Origin: Alteromonas sp. BL110
Lineage (GTDB): Bacteria > Pseudomonadota > Gammaproteobacteria > Enterobacterales > Alteromonadaceae
Direction of reading: 5' to 3'
Assembly: GCF_003443615.1 (NCBI RefSeq)
Contig: NZ_CP031967.1
Span: 1,612,001-1,676,000, forward strand
DNA length: 64,000 nucleotides
Below are positions 1 through 8,200 of the stretch, piece by piece (the stretch's first letter is position 1; the number at the start of each line of letters is the position of its first letter). Below the pieces are notes generated by a model. It saw nothing but the letters and a program-made list of their open reading frames with translations, did not search any database and was not told the origin of the DNA. A program made the position numbers and the translations under genes.

Positions 1-885
1 CTCGTACGCTGAGTTAATAAATACTTTATAGTCGTCTTCTACGTCTGGCTGGCCCCAATACTGAGGTACTTCATTGGTATAGGTATTAATGGTAGAAAAA
101 TCTGACTGACTTAAGTAACCGGCATCGACCATACCTTGTACGTCGTCACGCACGACTGAGCGTACGGTACCTTCAACATCGCGAATTTCACCTGTGATGT
201 TCACAAAGCCGTCTGCACCTAGCGAGAAACCGGCGTTGGCTGAAATAGTGTAGTTGTCGCCATCGCCTTCATAGGTAGAGCCATAGTTTGCGCGGAACTC
301 GAAACCTTCATCATCGTCGCGAAGCAAGAAGTTAAGTACACCTGCGATAGCGTCTGAACCGTACTGCGACGATGCACCGTCACGCAGTACTTCTACTTGC
401 TTCAGGGCCAGCGAAGGAATTGCTGATATATCTACACCCTGCGCACCGTCTGAAATACCGCCGCCAAGGAAAGAAATGATAGAGCCACGGTGACGGCGCT
501 TACCATTTACCAACACCAACACGTTATCTGGTGATAGGCCTCGCATGTTTGCCGGGCGCACAATGGTAGCTGCATCGCTGATTGGCTGTGTGTTTACATC
601 GAACGACGGTACGTTAGTACGCAGCATGTCTTGCACGTCGCTAGATGAGTTCTGGCGGAATTCATCGCCGGTAATTACGTCTACCGGCACAGGTGAATCT
701 GCCGCTGAGCGGTTGCTCATACGCGTACCGGTTACAATGATATTTTCAACGTCTTCTGCTTTTTCTTCTGCTTCTTGTGCAAAAGTTGGCGCTGACATTG
801 CCGCAAAAAACGGTAAAGAACTAGCAATAATGGCTGAAGTTATTCGATTAAGTTTTTTTCCCTTAGGGAAGTTACCTTGATCCAC
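1..885 (-). CDS. TonB-dependent receptor, N-terminal part (runs off the window)
   Basis: The first 295 codons of an outer-membrane TonB-dependent receptor are present; the rest lies beyond base 1. The reading frame opens with GTG at 885-883, preceded by a good AGGAG ribosome site about 7 bases upstream. A basic, hydrophobic signal peptide ends near a Thr-Phe-Ala-Gln site, followed by an acidic stretch and a TonB-box-like segment (Asn-Ile-Ile-Val-Thr-Gly-Thr-Arg). The plug domain follows, with the typical Val-Glu-Val-Leu-Arg-Asp-Gly-Ala and Gly-Ser-Asp-Ala-Ile-Ala-Gly-Val signatures. These plug motifs are common among marine receptors for larger substrates and do not define the ligand. It is separated by 381 bases from the siderophore receptor on the same strand, so they need not be one operon. 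The substrate cannot be told from this part. Confidence 0.9.
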   Translation of the reverse strand, partial: MDQGNFPKGKKLNRITSAIIASSLPFFAAMSAPTFAQEAEEKAEDVENIIVTGTRMSNRSAADSPVPVDVITGDEFRQNSSSDVQDMLRTNVPSFDVNTQPISDAATIVRPANMRGLSPDNVLVLVNGKRRHRGSIISFLGGGISDGAQGVDISAIPSLALKQVEVLRDGASSQYGSDAIAGVLNFLLRDDDEGFEFRANYGSTYEGDGDNYTISANAGFSLGADGFVNITGEIRDVEGTVRSVVRDDVQGMVDAGYLSQSDFSTINTYTNEVPQYWGQPDVEDDYKVFINSAYE

Positions 886-1266
886 TGTGTTTCTCCTTCA
901 AGACTTGTTGTTTTTTATATGGTTTTAATATTTTTATTATTGGCGTGGGTAATACTTAGCAGTGACTGCCAATAAATACGCATGACAGTTACACTAATAA
1001 ACATCGAACAATTAGAATGGAATAACTAAAAAAGAACCCTGAAAGAGATAATTATCACTCATAAGGCGTAATTTATATTAGTCTTTAGGATAGTGTCGCT
1101 TTTGGGCTTTCTGAAGGATGGGATTTAGGGCCGCTTTTACTTAAGGTAAAGCGAGCTGAAAGTAGAAGGGTTAATTATTCTTAAGGTTTTGTAATCAGGG
1201 TAGTTATTAGACAAGCGGCAGCTAACCCTGAAAGATTAGCTACCTTTGCCATTTAATAGCGCTTTA
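886..1266. other. Gene-free stretch between two TonB receptors
   Basis: There is no credible gene in these 381 bases. The part next to 885 should hold the promoter of the downstream receptor. A palindrome GATAATTATC lies at 1047-1056, but it matches a Fur box poorly. A hairpin at 1217-1244 is listed separately. Confidence 0.5.
1217..1244 (-). terminator. Hairpin downstream of the siderophore receptor gene
   Basis: Arms at 1217-1225 and 1236-1244 pair over 9 bases with one G-T pair and a 10-base loop, just past the stop codon of the receptor gene on the minus strand. No strong T run follows, so it is only a candidate terminator or RNA-stabilising hairpin. Confidence 0.4.
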
Positions 1267-3360
1267 TTAAAAGCTATACGAAGCACTTAATTGCGCGTTA
1301 ATGCCTGCGCCGTAGTAACCCACAGTATGTAGGCTGTTAATGTACTTCTTATCAAAGATGTTGTTGATGTTCATGCGAACCGTTAGGTTTTCAGTGAACG
1401 CTTGCGATGCATACACATTACCCAAGAAATACGCACCTTGTTCAACGTTATAATCGACATTACTTATCTCAGACTGCCAGCGACCGCCAAAGCCTACTTC
1501 TACCTCTGGTGCTTGCGGTACGGTGTACGCTAGTTGGAAGGTTACTACGTCGCGCGGCGCCCATAGGTTAGCATCGTTACCTTGTTCATCTTCTACGTCG
1601 ATAGCGGTATAAGACGCATTAACACGCAGTGCATCGGTTACCTGCCCCGCCACTTCAATTTCAAAACCATCAGACTCTACCGACACACCCTCATAGTAAT
1701 ACTGCAGGGTTTCTGGGTTAGTGCCAGCGTAAGCGGCTAGGTTGTCTTGCTCTGCAGTAAAGTAAGCGAACGTTGTTAATAAACGGTTGTCGAACCACTG
1801 GGCTTTCACACCCGCTTCAAAGTTTTGACCTTTGGTAGGGTCTAGGTACTGGCCGTTAATGTCGTACTGCTCTTGTGGCTGGTACACATCTGAATAACTT
1901 ACATACGCGTTCACATCTTCAGTTACCGCGTAAGTAGCACCAACATAGGGGCTGGCTTCGCTTTCTGAGTTATCGATAACCGCGCCTGCGTTTTGCCCTG
2001 TACGCTCGAAATCAATAGCGTTGAAACCAGCAATTACATGCATTTCATCGGTAACGCTGAAACGCGCAGAACCAAAGTAACGCGTTAGGTTTTGCTCAAT
2101 GTTCGAGTACTCGGCAGCGGGTAGCCACTCAGGTTCGGCAATAGCATCTAACGCGTATGGGAACGCTGGCGTTGGGCCGAATGCAGGCGTAGTAGCGTAA
2201 TCAAATGAGTGAGCAGAAGACACATCGTCGCTGGTAGCGTGGCTTACACCAAAGTTCACTTCGTGATTGCGGCCAAACAGCTCGAAATCACCAAATACAC
2301 GGCCTTCTACAAGATGAGAATCGCGCTCAGAATCGTAACGACCCGGCCAGCCAACAAGGCCTAAACCCGTGTCTTTATCAATTGCGCCGTAGGCATAAAA
2401 CAGTTTGCTTTGATCTTCAAAGTCGCGGTAGTTATAGCTAAGTAGAAGCTGCCAATCGTTATCGAACACATAGTCTAGCTCTACAAACGCGTTAGTAGTT
2501 TCGGTATCCCATTTGCTCCACTCTTGGGCAGTGGTATCGCTAATGTCCCACTCGGCTTGGGTGCCATCGGTGTAGTTAAATACTAACCCGCCCCAGGTGT
2601 TGCCGTCGGTATTCGCATCTTGATAAGACAACCCAAACGTTACGGTAGCGTTATCGGTTAACTGGCCGTCGATAACACCATAAACAAAGCTGCGATCGTT
2701 CTCTAAACCATCTAGGTGTGACTCTTTATCTTCAAAGCTACCTACTACACGGGCTGCCCAGCTGCCATCTTCAGTAAGCAGCATTGAATAGTCGCCCTGA
2801 ACACGCTTAAAGTTGTACGAACCAATGCTTGCGCCAATTTCACCGCCTTCTTCGTTGGTTGGACGCTTACGTACATAGTTAATGGTACCTGACGCATTAC
2901 CCACACCGGTTAGCAGGCCGTTAGCACCACGAATAACTTCAATTTCTTCATAACCGTAAGCTTCAACAGAGCCGGTAACAATGCCCCAGTCGTTCGGCAG
3001 GCCCACACCGTCTATTTGAGTGTTTTTAATTTCAAAACCACGGGCGGTGTAGTTAGTACGGTTGGTTTCCCACTCTTCTACGTTAATACCCGGCGCAAGC
3101 TTTAGCGCATCATTAATATTAAACGCGCCAAACGACTGCATTAAGTCTTCAGAAAGAATGCTAATAGACTGCGGCGTTTCGCTAATTTCCATGGTTAAGC
3201 CCGTTGCACCGCGGCTAACACGGTTTTGACGAACGCCCACAATACGAATTTTTTCAACGTCTGCTTCTTTAACTTCTACCGTATCGTTTTGCGTAGTTTG
3301 CGCATTTACCGACAATGCAAACGCGATAGGCGTTAGTGCAAATAAACTGCTTAATTTCAT
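1267..3360 (-). CDS. TonB-dependent siderophore receptor
   Basis: The 697-residue protein is an outer-membrane receptor for ferric siderophores, energised by TonB. A signal peptide of about 20 residues ends in Val-Asn-Ala-Gln. The plug domain (roughly residues 50-170) has Ser-Glu-Thr-Pro-Gln-Ser-Ile-Ser and Val-Ile-Arg-Gly-Ala-Asn-Gly-Leu, wording typical of the FhuE/FpvA/FoxA siderophore group. The rest is a beta barrel ending in Ser-Ala-Ser-Tyr-Ser-Phe with the expected terminal Phe. Length is normal for the family. A Fur-box-like site lies about 75 bases upstream at 3435-3449, fitting iron repression. The exact siderophore cannot be read from the sequence. Confidence 0.93.
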   Translation of the reverse strand: MKLSSLFALTPIAFALSVNAQTTQNDTVEVKEADVEKIRIVGVRQNRVSRGATGLTMEISETPQSISILSEDLMQSFGAFNINDALKLAPGINVEEWETNRTNYTARGFEIKNTQIDGVGLPNDWGIVTGSVEAYGYEEIEVIRGANGLLTGVGNASGTINYVRKRPTNEEGGEIGASIGSYNFKRVQGDYSMLLTEDGSWAARVVGSFEDKESHLDGLENDRSFVYGVIDGQLTDNATVTFGLSYQDANTDGNTWGGLVFNYTDGTQAEWDISDTTAQEWSKWDTETTNAFVELDYVFDNDWQLLLSYNYRDFEDQSKLFYAYGAIDKDTGLGLVGWPGRYDSERDSHLVEGRVFGDFELFGRNHEVNFGVSHATSDDVSSAHSFDYATTPAFGPTPAFPYALDAIAEPEWLPAAEYSNIEQNLTRYFGSARFSVTDEMHVIAGFNAIDFERTGQNAGAVIDNSESEASPYVGATYAVTEDVNAYVSYSDVYQPQEQYDINGQYLDPTKGQNFEAGVKAQWFDNRLLTTFAYFTAEQDNLAAYAGTNPETLQYYYEGVSVESDGFEIEVAGQVTDALRVNASYTAIDVEDEQGNDANLWAPRDVVTFQLAYTVPQAPEVEVGFGGRWQSEISNVDYNVEQGAYFLGNVYASQAFTENLTVRMNINNIFDKKYINSLHTVGYYGAGINAQLSASYSF

Positions 3361-3434
3361 GGTTTTCTCTGTTGTTGGTTTTGGAGGGTTGTTTTTTCGA
3401 GCGGGAGTATAAAGCAGCTTAAACCAAATTTAAA

Positions 3435-3449
3435 TGATAATTATTACTA
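3435..3449. promoter_or_regulatory. Fur-box-like site
   Basis: The 15 bases TGATAATTATTACTA match the 7-1-7 Fur motif (TGATAAT, one base, ATTATCA) at all left-arm positions and most of the right arm. It lies upstream of the siderophore receptor (start 3360), where iron-dependent repression is expected. It also lies upstream of the divergent methyltransferase. Confidence 0.6.
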
Positions 3450-3542
3450 TTTACAATTCAGCAAGAGGTGAAATCGCTAAACGCTGGCTGCGCTGAGGGT
3501 AATGCGATAATCTGTACTTTAGATCAGGGAGACATCGACGTT

Positions 3543-4157
3543 TTGACCAGCAATACAAAAAAAACCATTACGCATTACAGCGAAAAAGCACAACACTATT
3601 ACGATTTGTATAACTCGGTAGACGCCGAAAGTGTACATGGCGATTGGAAAGCATTTCTACAAGACGCCAAAGCAGGCACAGCGTTAGACGTTGGTGCTGG
3701 TAGTGGCCGCGACGCTAACTGGCTAGCTGAACAGGGCTGGAAAGTAATAGCCGCAGAACCTGCCGATGAACTAAGAAACCTTGCACAAGCCAATTCACAT
3801 AACAGTGTTACATGGTGTGACGCTAGTTTACCCGCGCTTACCGCCCTACCCCAACGGCCAAAAACATACGACCTAATACTGCTTTCAGCGGTATGGATGC
3901 ACTTGCCGGAAGCTGAGAGGCCACCTGCTTTAAATCGGTTAGCTGAATTACTTTCGGAAAACGGAACCATGTACATAAGCTTTCGATTCGGCCCAAATGA
4001 TGAGGCAAGGCCCATGCACCCTGTAAGCTATGGGGAATTGGCAACCTTAGCGAAAAATAATGGACTAACTGCACGTAATTTAAACCCAGTTCCGAGTCAG
4101 GATGGTTTAAAGCGAGATGATGTGAAGTGGGTTACGGTTGAAGTGGTGAAGGGATAA
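3543..4157 (+). CDS. Class I SAM-dependent methyltransferase
   Basis: The protein has a Rossmann-type methyltransferase domain. Motif I is clear (Ala-Leu-Asp-Val-Gly-Ala-Gly-Ser-Gly-Arg-Asp), followed by the strand and acidic residue that bind the SAM ribose (Val-Ile-Ala-Ala-Glu-Pro-Ala-Asp) and a post-I acidic motif near Trp-Cys-Asp-Ala. Later, Asp-Leu-Ile-Leu-Leu-Ser-Ala-Val-Trp-Met-His-Leu matches motif IV of the Methyltransf_11/25 group. The frame is open upstream to a GTG at 3468, but TTG at 3543 is chosen because AGGGAGA at 3526-3532 is well spaced. The upstream 25 codons look non-coding and begin next to the Fur-like site. The substrate (small molecule or protein) is unknown. Confidence 0.82.
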   Translation: MTSNTKKTITHYSEKAQHYYDLYNSVDAESVHGDWKAFLQDAKAGTALDVGAGSGRDANWLAEQGWKVIAAEPADELRNLAQANSHNSVTWCDASLPALTALPQRPKTYDLILLSAVWMHLPEAERPPALNRLAELLSENGTMYISFRFGPNDEARPMHPVSYGELATLAKNNGLTARNLNPVPSQDGLKRDDVKWVTVEVVKG

Positions 4158-4190
4158 TGTCTGCTACGAAGTAATATAGACGTACTAGCT

Positions 4191-4979
4191 CTAAACCCTA
4201 TCTATCTCAAAATCATAAATTGGAATGTTGTTCTTAGTAACGCCAATCTCTCTGTCTATCATTATCTCAGCGAGCGTTTCACCGTCGATAAGAACTATTG
4301 GTACACACCCTCGTTTGAAAGCAATATCCTTTGCTTCCTGAGTAAACTCACTTGTAGTTATAAATATTCCCTGTTGAAACTCCCCTTGAATATCACCTCT
4401 GAACTGTGAAATATCAGGGCGAGATACCTTATTGTTTCGTTTGTACCGTTTACATTGCGCTGCAACGTGAAGCTGAGAAATACCAACCTCTAAATAACCT
4501 CTTACGTCTATTCCACCGTCTCTGCCTTTTTTAGTGACAGTCATGTTCTCAAAACCGTAACGCTCTAAAAATCTTTGGCAGAAAGACTCAAAATCCTCGG
4601 GCTCTAGGCCATATAAGTGGTCGATAATGTGCCGAATAGTATTACTCTTTAGCTTTTGAGCGAGCTGATTTATTAAGGTCAGATCATCGATTTTTACTTC
4701 TCGAACCGTTCTATTTTTTTCTCGGAGATTACCGCTTTCAATGTTCGAAAAAAGTCCGGCTTCGTTCTTTCTGAAGCGTTTAACTTTCGCATCACTTGCC
4801 CATGACGTTTCAACACAGTGCCGTTCCATTTGAATTCTCAAAACGCTAACAGGGTCTTGTGCGCCAAACTTATAAAGCGACCTTTCTAATATTTTGGCAT
4901 ACACTTGCTTAACCGAACTTGGAGCATCTAAAATTTCTAATGCCGTTTCTGCTGCTTCAACAATGGTTAATTTGCTCAT
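4191..4979 (-). CDS. Mrr-type restriction endonuclease with N-terminal HARE-HTH domain
   Basis: This 262-residue protein joins two domains. Residues 1 to about 80 resemble a HARE-HTH winged helix, a domain found at the ends of restriction and chromatin proteins and linked to recognition of modified bases. Residues 115-262 are an Mrr_cat PD-(D/E)XK nuclease with Asp158 in Gly-Gly-Ile-Asp-Val and Gln175-x-Lys177 in Ala-Ala-Gln-Cys-Lys-Arg-Tyr, the catalytic set of the Mrr family. Mrr enzymes usually cut DNA carrying foreign modifications. It is divergent from dptF with 283 bases between the starts, at the edge of the phosphorothioation island. It could be a separate type IV enzyme or act with the island; the sequence does not decide. 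Confidence 0.88.
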   Translation of the reverse strand: MSKLTIVEAAETALEILDAPSSVKQVYAKILERSLYKFGAQDPVSVLRIQMERHCVETSWASDAKVKRFRKNEAGLFSNIESGNLREKNRTVREVKIDDLTLINQLAQKLKSNTIRHIIDHLYGLEPEDFESFCQRFLERYGFENMTVTKKGRDGGIDVRGYLEVGISQLHVAAQCKRYKRNNKVSRPDISQFRGDIQGEFQQGIFITTSEFTQEAKDIAFKRGCVPIVLIDGETLAEIMIDREIGVTKNNIPIYDFEIDRV

Positions 4980-5262
4980 ATGTAGACCTAAATAAATTCG
5001 TAGTAACGTGGTTAAGGAAAGTCACTTGCAAGCGCTATTAAATACATACACTTACGATAGCGAGCCAGCTTAGCTACAAACTAAATTGTTGCTTATACTC
5101 TAACTATCGATTAACAATAGAAAAAACTCTGCCAGTAATGTAGATTATACGAAAGTCTAAATACAACCAATTAGTTATACTCTTTAGGTGTGGTTTAGCA
5201 ATATTTTAGAGCAGCAGGTGAAATGCTGTGTGTTGTCTAAAAGAAATAGGGAGGTTCATCGC

Positions 5263-6882
5263 ATGGTAGACAATGTAAGCTTCATTGAGGCTTTATCCAT
5301 TTTATCAAAATCTTCCCCTTTTGCTGTCTCGACAGAAAACAGTGGGCAAAAGTCATCTCTTCTTAACGAAATCAAAGAATACTTATATATCCAGTCGCCT
5401 GTAGAAGAAAAAGTTCTTTCTACGATATCGGCACTTAGTACCCAAAATAAAAAAATTTTGTTTTTATGTGGAAGTAGCGGCGACGGAAAATCTGAAATTC
5501 TTACTCGATGTAAAAAGACTTTTGACTCGAGAGTGCGCTTCCACCTTGATGCTACGCACAGCTTTGCTCCAAACGAAAATGCTATTCAAACTTTAGATCG
5601 CGAAATAGAAAATTACCTATCGGGAAATGCTCCTCTCGTTATTGGCATCAATACGGGCATGCTGGCTAACTACGCCGAAGAAGGCGCTAACGAAAATGTT
5701 GCTCAAAGTATAAAAGCATACTTAGATCGTCAGAGCTACAGTGATGAATTTATCTTCATCAACTTTGAGGACTTTCCCAAGTTTCAAATTGGCGATAATG
5801 AGTACCATGCTGAATTTCCGGAAAAGTTCCTAAAGCGAATTACACAGCAAAACGATAATATCCTCCGTCAGCTTTACGATAGAGATAAAGCAAATAAAAA
5901 CGATGTAGACAGTAAAAGGTTATTCGCAAATTATGAGCTTTTAAGTCTGCCTTCTGTTCAGACTGTAATAATTGATTTGCTTTTCAAAGCCCGTTTGAAA
6001 AAGGATCAATTCCTAACTGCTAGGGCATTACTCGACTTCGTTTTTGGGCTTCTAGCTGGACCAGGCTATTTGTTCGACAACCTATTTAGTGGCGGTGATA
6101 ACGAGTTAGCTGAAAAAATTGCAGAATTCGATCCTGCGAACTTAAGAACCAAACAAATTGATAGGTTTATCTTAGCGTTTGAACTGAAGTTGACTGACAA
6201 AGATTTTGAAGACTTCAGTGAAGCGCTTACGAACATTGGAATCAATAACGTAAAAAAAGCGCATTCATATCTAAGGCTCTTCTACGCTCTGAGGTATGAC
6301 AATTACGGCAATAACTATCACGCGAATTTCAGAAGCGACTTTTCAGAGTCACTAATCGAGAAGTATATTCATTGTTATAAGCTTCATCGTGACTTCAATG
6401 GCGACAAAGCAGAAAGAGAGCTTTTAAAGAACTTTTACAACAAGACTTTGATCCAAGCTGTTCGCAAACATATCAACCGAAACGCTCCATATTTGAGTAA
6501 AAATCAATACTTAACTGCCGAGGTTAACGGTTACCTGCTGACTGCAAAGTTAGATATAAAGCCAGATTACAAGTCCATCCAAAACGATAAGCCTCAATCA
6601 GCTTCATATTTTAACGTTCATTTGAAGGTTAAAGTTAATGATAGTGAAGTTAAAATTAGGCCTATACCACTGAACATAAATTTACTTAGTTTATTGATCG
6701 AAATAGTGAATGGTTTCAGACCCAACAAACATGACAAAAGCTCTATTGTCATTCTTGACGAATTAGTCGACGACATCACAAAGGTAGCCAACCAATCTCA
6801 CGATATCCAAGTAGTAAGAGGACGTAAGCGATTTGAGCTACGAAAAGTCGAAGACGATGATATTGAAGTAAGTGAGGTTTAA
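5263..6882 (+). CDS. dptF: DNA phosphorothioation-dependent restriction protein DptF
   Basis: DptF is the first gene of the three-part restriction system (DptF, DptG, DptH) that attacks DNA lacking backbone sulfur. The 539-residue protein has a P-loop at about residues 70-77 (Gly-Ser-Ser-Gly-Asp-Gly-Lys-Ser), consistent with an ATPase role. ATG 5263 is preferred over upstream GTG codons (5188, 5218) because AGGGAGG at 5248-5254 is a strong ribosome site with 8-base spacing. The gene overlaps or abuts dptG. Assignment rests on the P-loop, the length, and its position before recognisable dptG and dptH in a locus that also holds dndABCDE. Confidence 0.9.
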   Translation: MVDNVSFIEALSILSKSSPFAVSTENSGQKSSLLNEIKEYLYIQSPVEEKVLSTISALSTQNKKILFLCGSSGDGKSEILTRCKKTFDSRVRFHLDATHSFAPNENAIQTLDREIENYLSGNAPLVIGINTGMLANYAEEGANENVAQSIKAYLDRQSYSDEFIFINFEDFPKFQIGDNEYHAEFPEKFLKRITQQNDNILRQLYDRDKANKNDVDSKRLFANYELLSLPSVQTVIIDLLFKARLKKDQFLTARALLDFVFGLLAGPGYLFDNLFSGGDNELAEKIAEFDPANLRTKQIDRFILAFELKLTDKDFEDFSEALTNIGINNVKKAHSYLRLFYALRYDNYGNNYHANFRSDFSESLIEKYIHCYKLHRDFNGDKAERELLKNFYNKTLIQAVRKHINRNAPYLSKNQYLTAEVNGYLLTAKLDIKPDYKSIQNDKPQSASYFNVHLKVKVNDSEVKIRPIPLNINLLSLLIEIVNGFRPNKHDKSSIVILDELVDDITKVANQSHDIQVVRGRKRFELRKVEDDDIEVSEV

Positions 6883-6883
6883 T

Positions 6884-8200
6884 GTGCTTAAGTCAGATTT
6901 AAAAGTTCCATCAAGTAATAGCCTAAGTACATTTATCCCATTTTTGAGAACAAAAGATAAACATTACAAATTTTGCTGGGATACTGTTCTTGGATATTTT
7001 GTTCATTCTGCCTATAACAGAGCATTGTTAAACATTGAACTTGACGGCTTTAAAGCACTTTGTGAAAAACGATTTGCTGAAATACTTGATGAGCCAAACT
7101 TTTGGAAAGAAATAGAAGCGATGTACTTCGAGAACGAAGAGCTTTTTAAGATTTCACCAGAATTATTGATGTTTAAAGCGACAAAAGATGAAATTGACCC
7201 TAACAGCAAAAAGCTTGGCGATACGCTTGCTAGTCTGCTAAACGATTTCTCTGTGGATTCTTCGCCTGAGACAAACTTAAATATTCTTGCAAAAGAAATT
7301 AAAGCTCAATTTGATGCATTCTACGTTTCAACCAAAGTTAAACAACCGGTTAAGAAGAACCAAACTCCATACCTACCGTTTTTAACAAAGTGCTTCCAAC
7401 AGGATTTGGAGTTTCTTAATTCGCGCCCCAGTTATTTAGTTGCGCAGTTCTCTGACTTCATAAAGCTTTACAGCTTTCTATACATTTCCCAGTTGGCGCT
7501 AAACATTAAAGATTGGAAAAATGGGGCTCCATCCCATAAACCGTGTTTCTTCATTGTTGACAACGAAAAAGCGAGTAGAGAACGGACTCACGTTCAGAAC
7601 TATGGCTATGGGCAATTAGTAGAGTATTTGAACTACCTTTTCCCTTATTTAGTTATAAATGAAACCTTACAAGAAAAAGGAGAGACTAAACCCTTGTGGC
7701 AGCTCTTTGAGGCAATAAAAGGTGACACAGCAGCCCTGTCTAATTTGAATCAATTTACGGAAGATTTTAGCGAAGCTCGTTCAAAGTTTTACAGAAATCC
7801 CATATCTGTAGAAGAACAAACACTTACTGAAGATGCTTTTCAGCAGCTACTCAACTTGTCCTACTGGCAATTTGATAAGAAGCGAGGCACTTTGGAGGAA
7901 TATAATCAAACAGCAGTTAAAGGTGTTTTAAAAACCATTTGCGCCCCTTTCATTCAAAAACGTGGACAAGCCGGTCAAGTACTTACGTTCAATCAAGACT
8001 ATATTGTTTTACTCACTAACTTAGCAATCGGAGAGAATGAAAAGTTGCGTTTGCATGAGTTAATAAAAGCCTTTGAAAGTCGTGGAATATATTTTGACAA
8101 ACAGAGCCAACAAAATTTAGTCAATTTTTATGAACGCATGGGAATAGTTGAAAGAATGAGCGATAGCGGAGATGCAGTATATGTCAAAAAAACAGTTTGA
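6884..8200 (+). CDS. dptG: DNA phosphorothioation-dependent restriction protein DptG
   Basis: The second restriction gene encodes about 438 residues with no motif I can assign. The first part is rich in aromatic and charged residues, and the last 80 residues look like a winged-helix fold (Asn-Leu-Ala-Ile-Gly-Glu followed by His-Glu-Leu-Ile-Lys-Ala-Phe-Glu-Ser-Arg-Gly). GTG at 6884 is chosen because GAGG at 6874-6877 is well placed; GTG at 6872, inside the end of dptF, is an alternative. The gene overlaps dptH by about 20 bases, so the three are translated together. The call relies mainly on order and length between dptF and dptH. Confidence 0.87.
   Translation: MLKSDLKVPSSNSLSTFIPFLRTKDKHYKFCWDTVLGYFVHSAYNRALLNIELDGFKALCEKRFAEILDEPNFWKEIEAMYFENEELFKISPELLMFKATKDEIDPNSKKLGDTLASLLNDFSVDSSPETNLNILAKEIKAQFDAFYVSTKVKQPVKKNQTPYLPFLTKCFQQDLEFLNSRPSYLVAQFSDFIKLYSFLYISQLALNIKDWKNGAPSHKPCFFIVDNEKASRERTHVQNYGYGQLVEYLNYLFPYLVINETLQEKGETKPLWQLFEAIKGDTAALSNLNQFTEDFSEARSKFYRNPISVEEQTLTEDAFQQLLNLSYWQFDKKRGTLEEYNQTAVKGVLKTICAPFIQKRGQAGQVLTFNQDYIVLLTNLAIGENEKLRLHELIKAFESRGIYFDKQSQQNLVNFYERMGIVERMSDSGDAVYVKKTV

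Noticed and set aside
1047..1056. GATAATTATC palindrome as a Fur box for the first TonB receptor
   Set aside because: Only one hexamer of the Fur motif fits well; the neighbouring bases do not continue the pattern.
3599..4015. Minus-strand frames inside the methyltransferase gene
   Set aside because: They are opposite a clear coding frame with methyltransferase motifs and show no domain.
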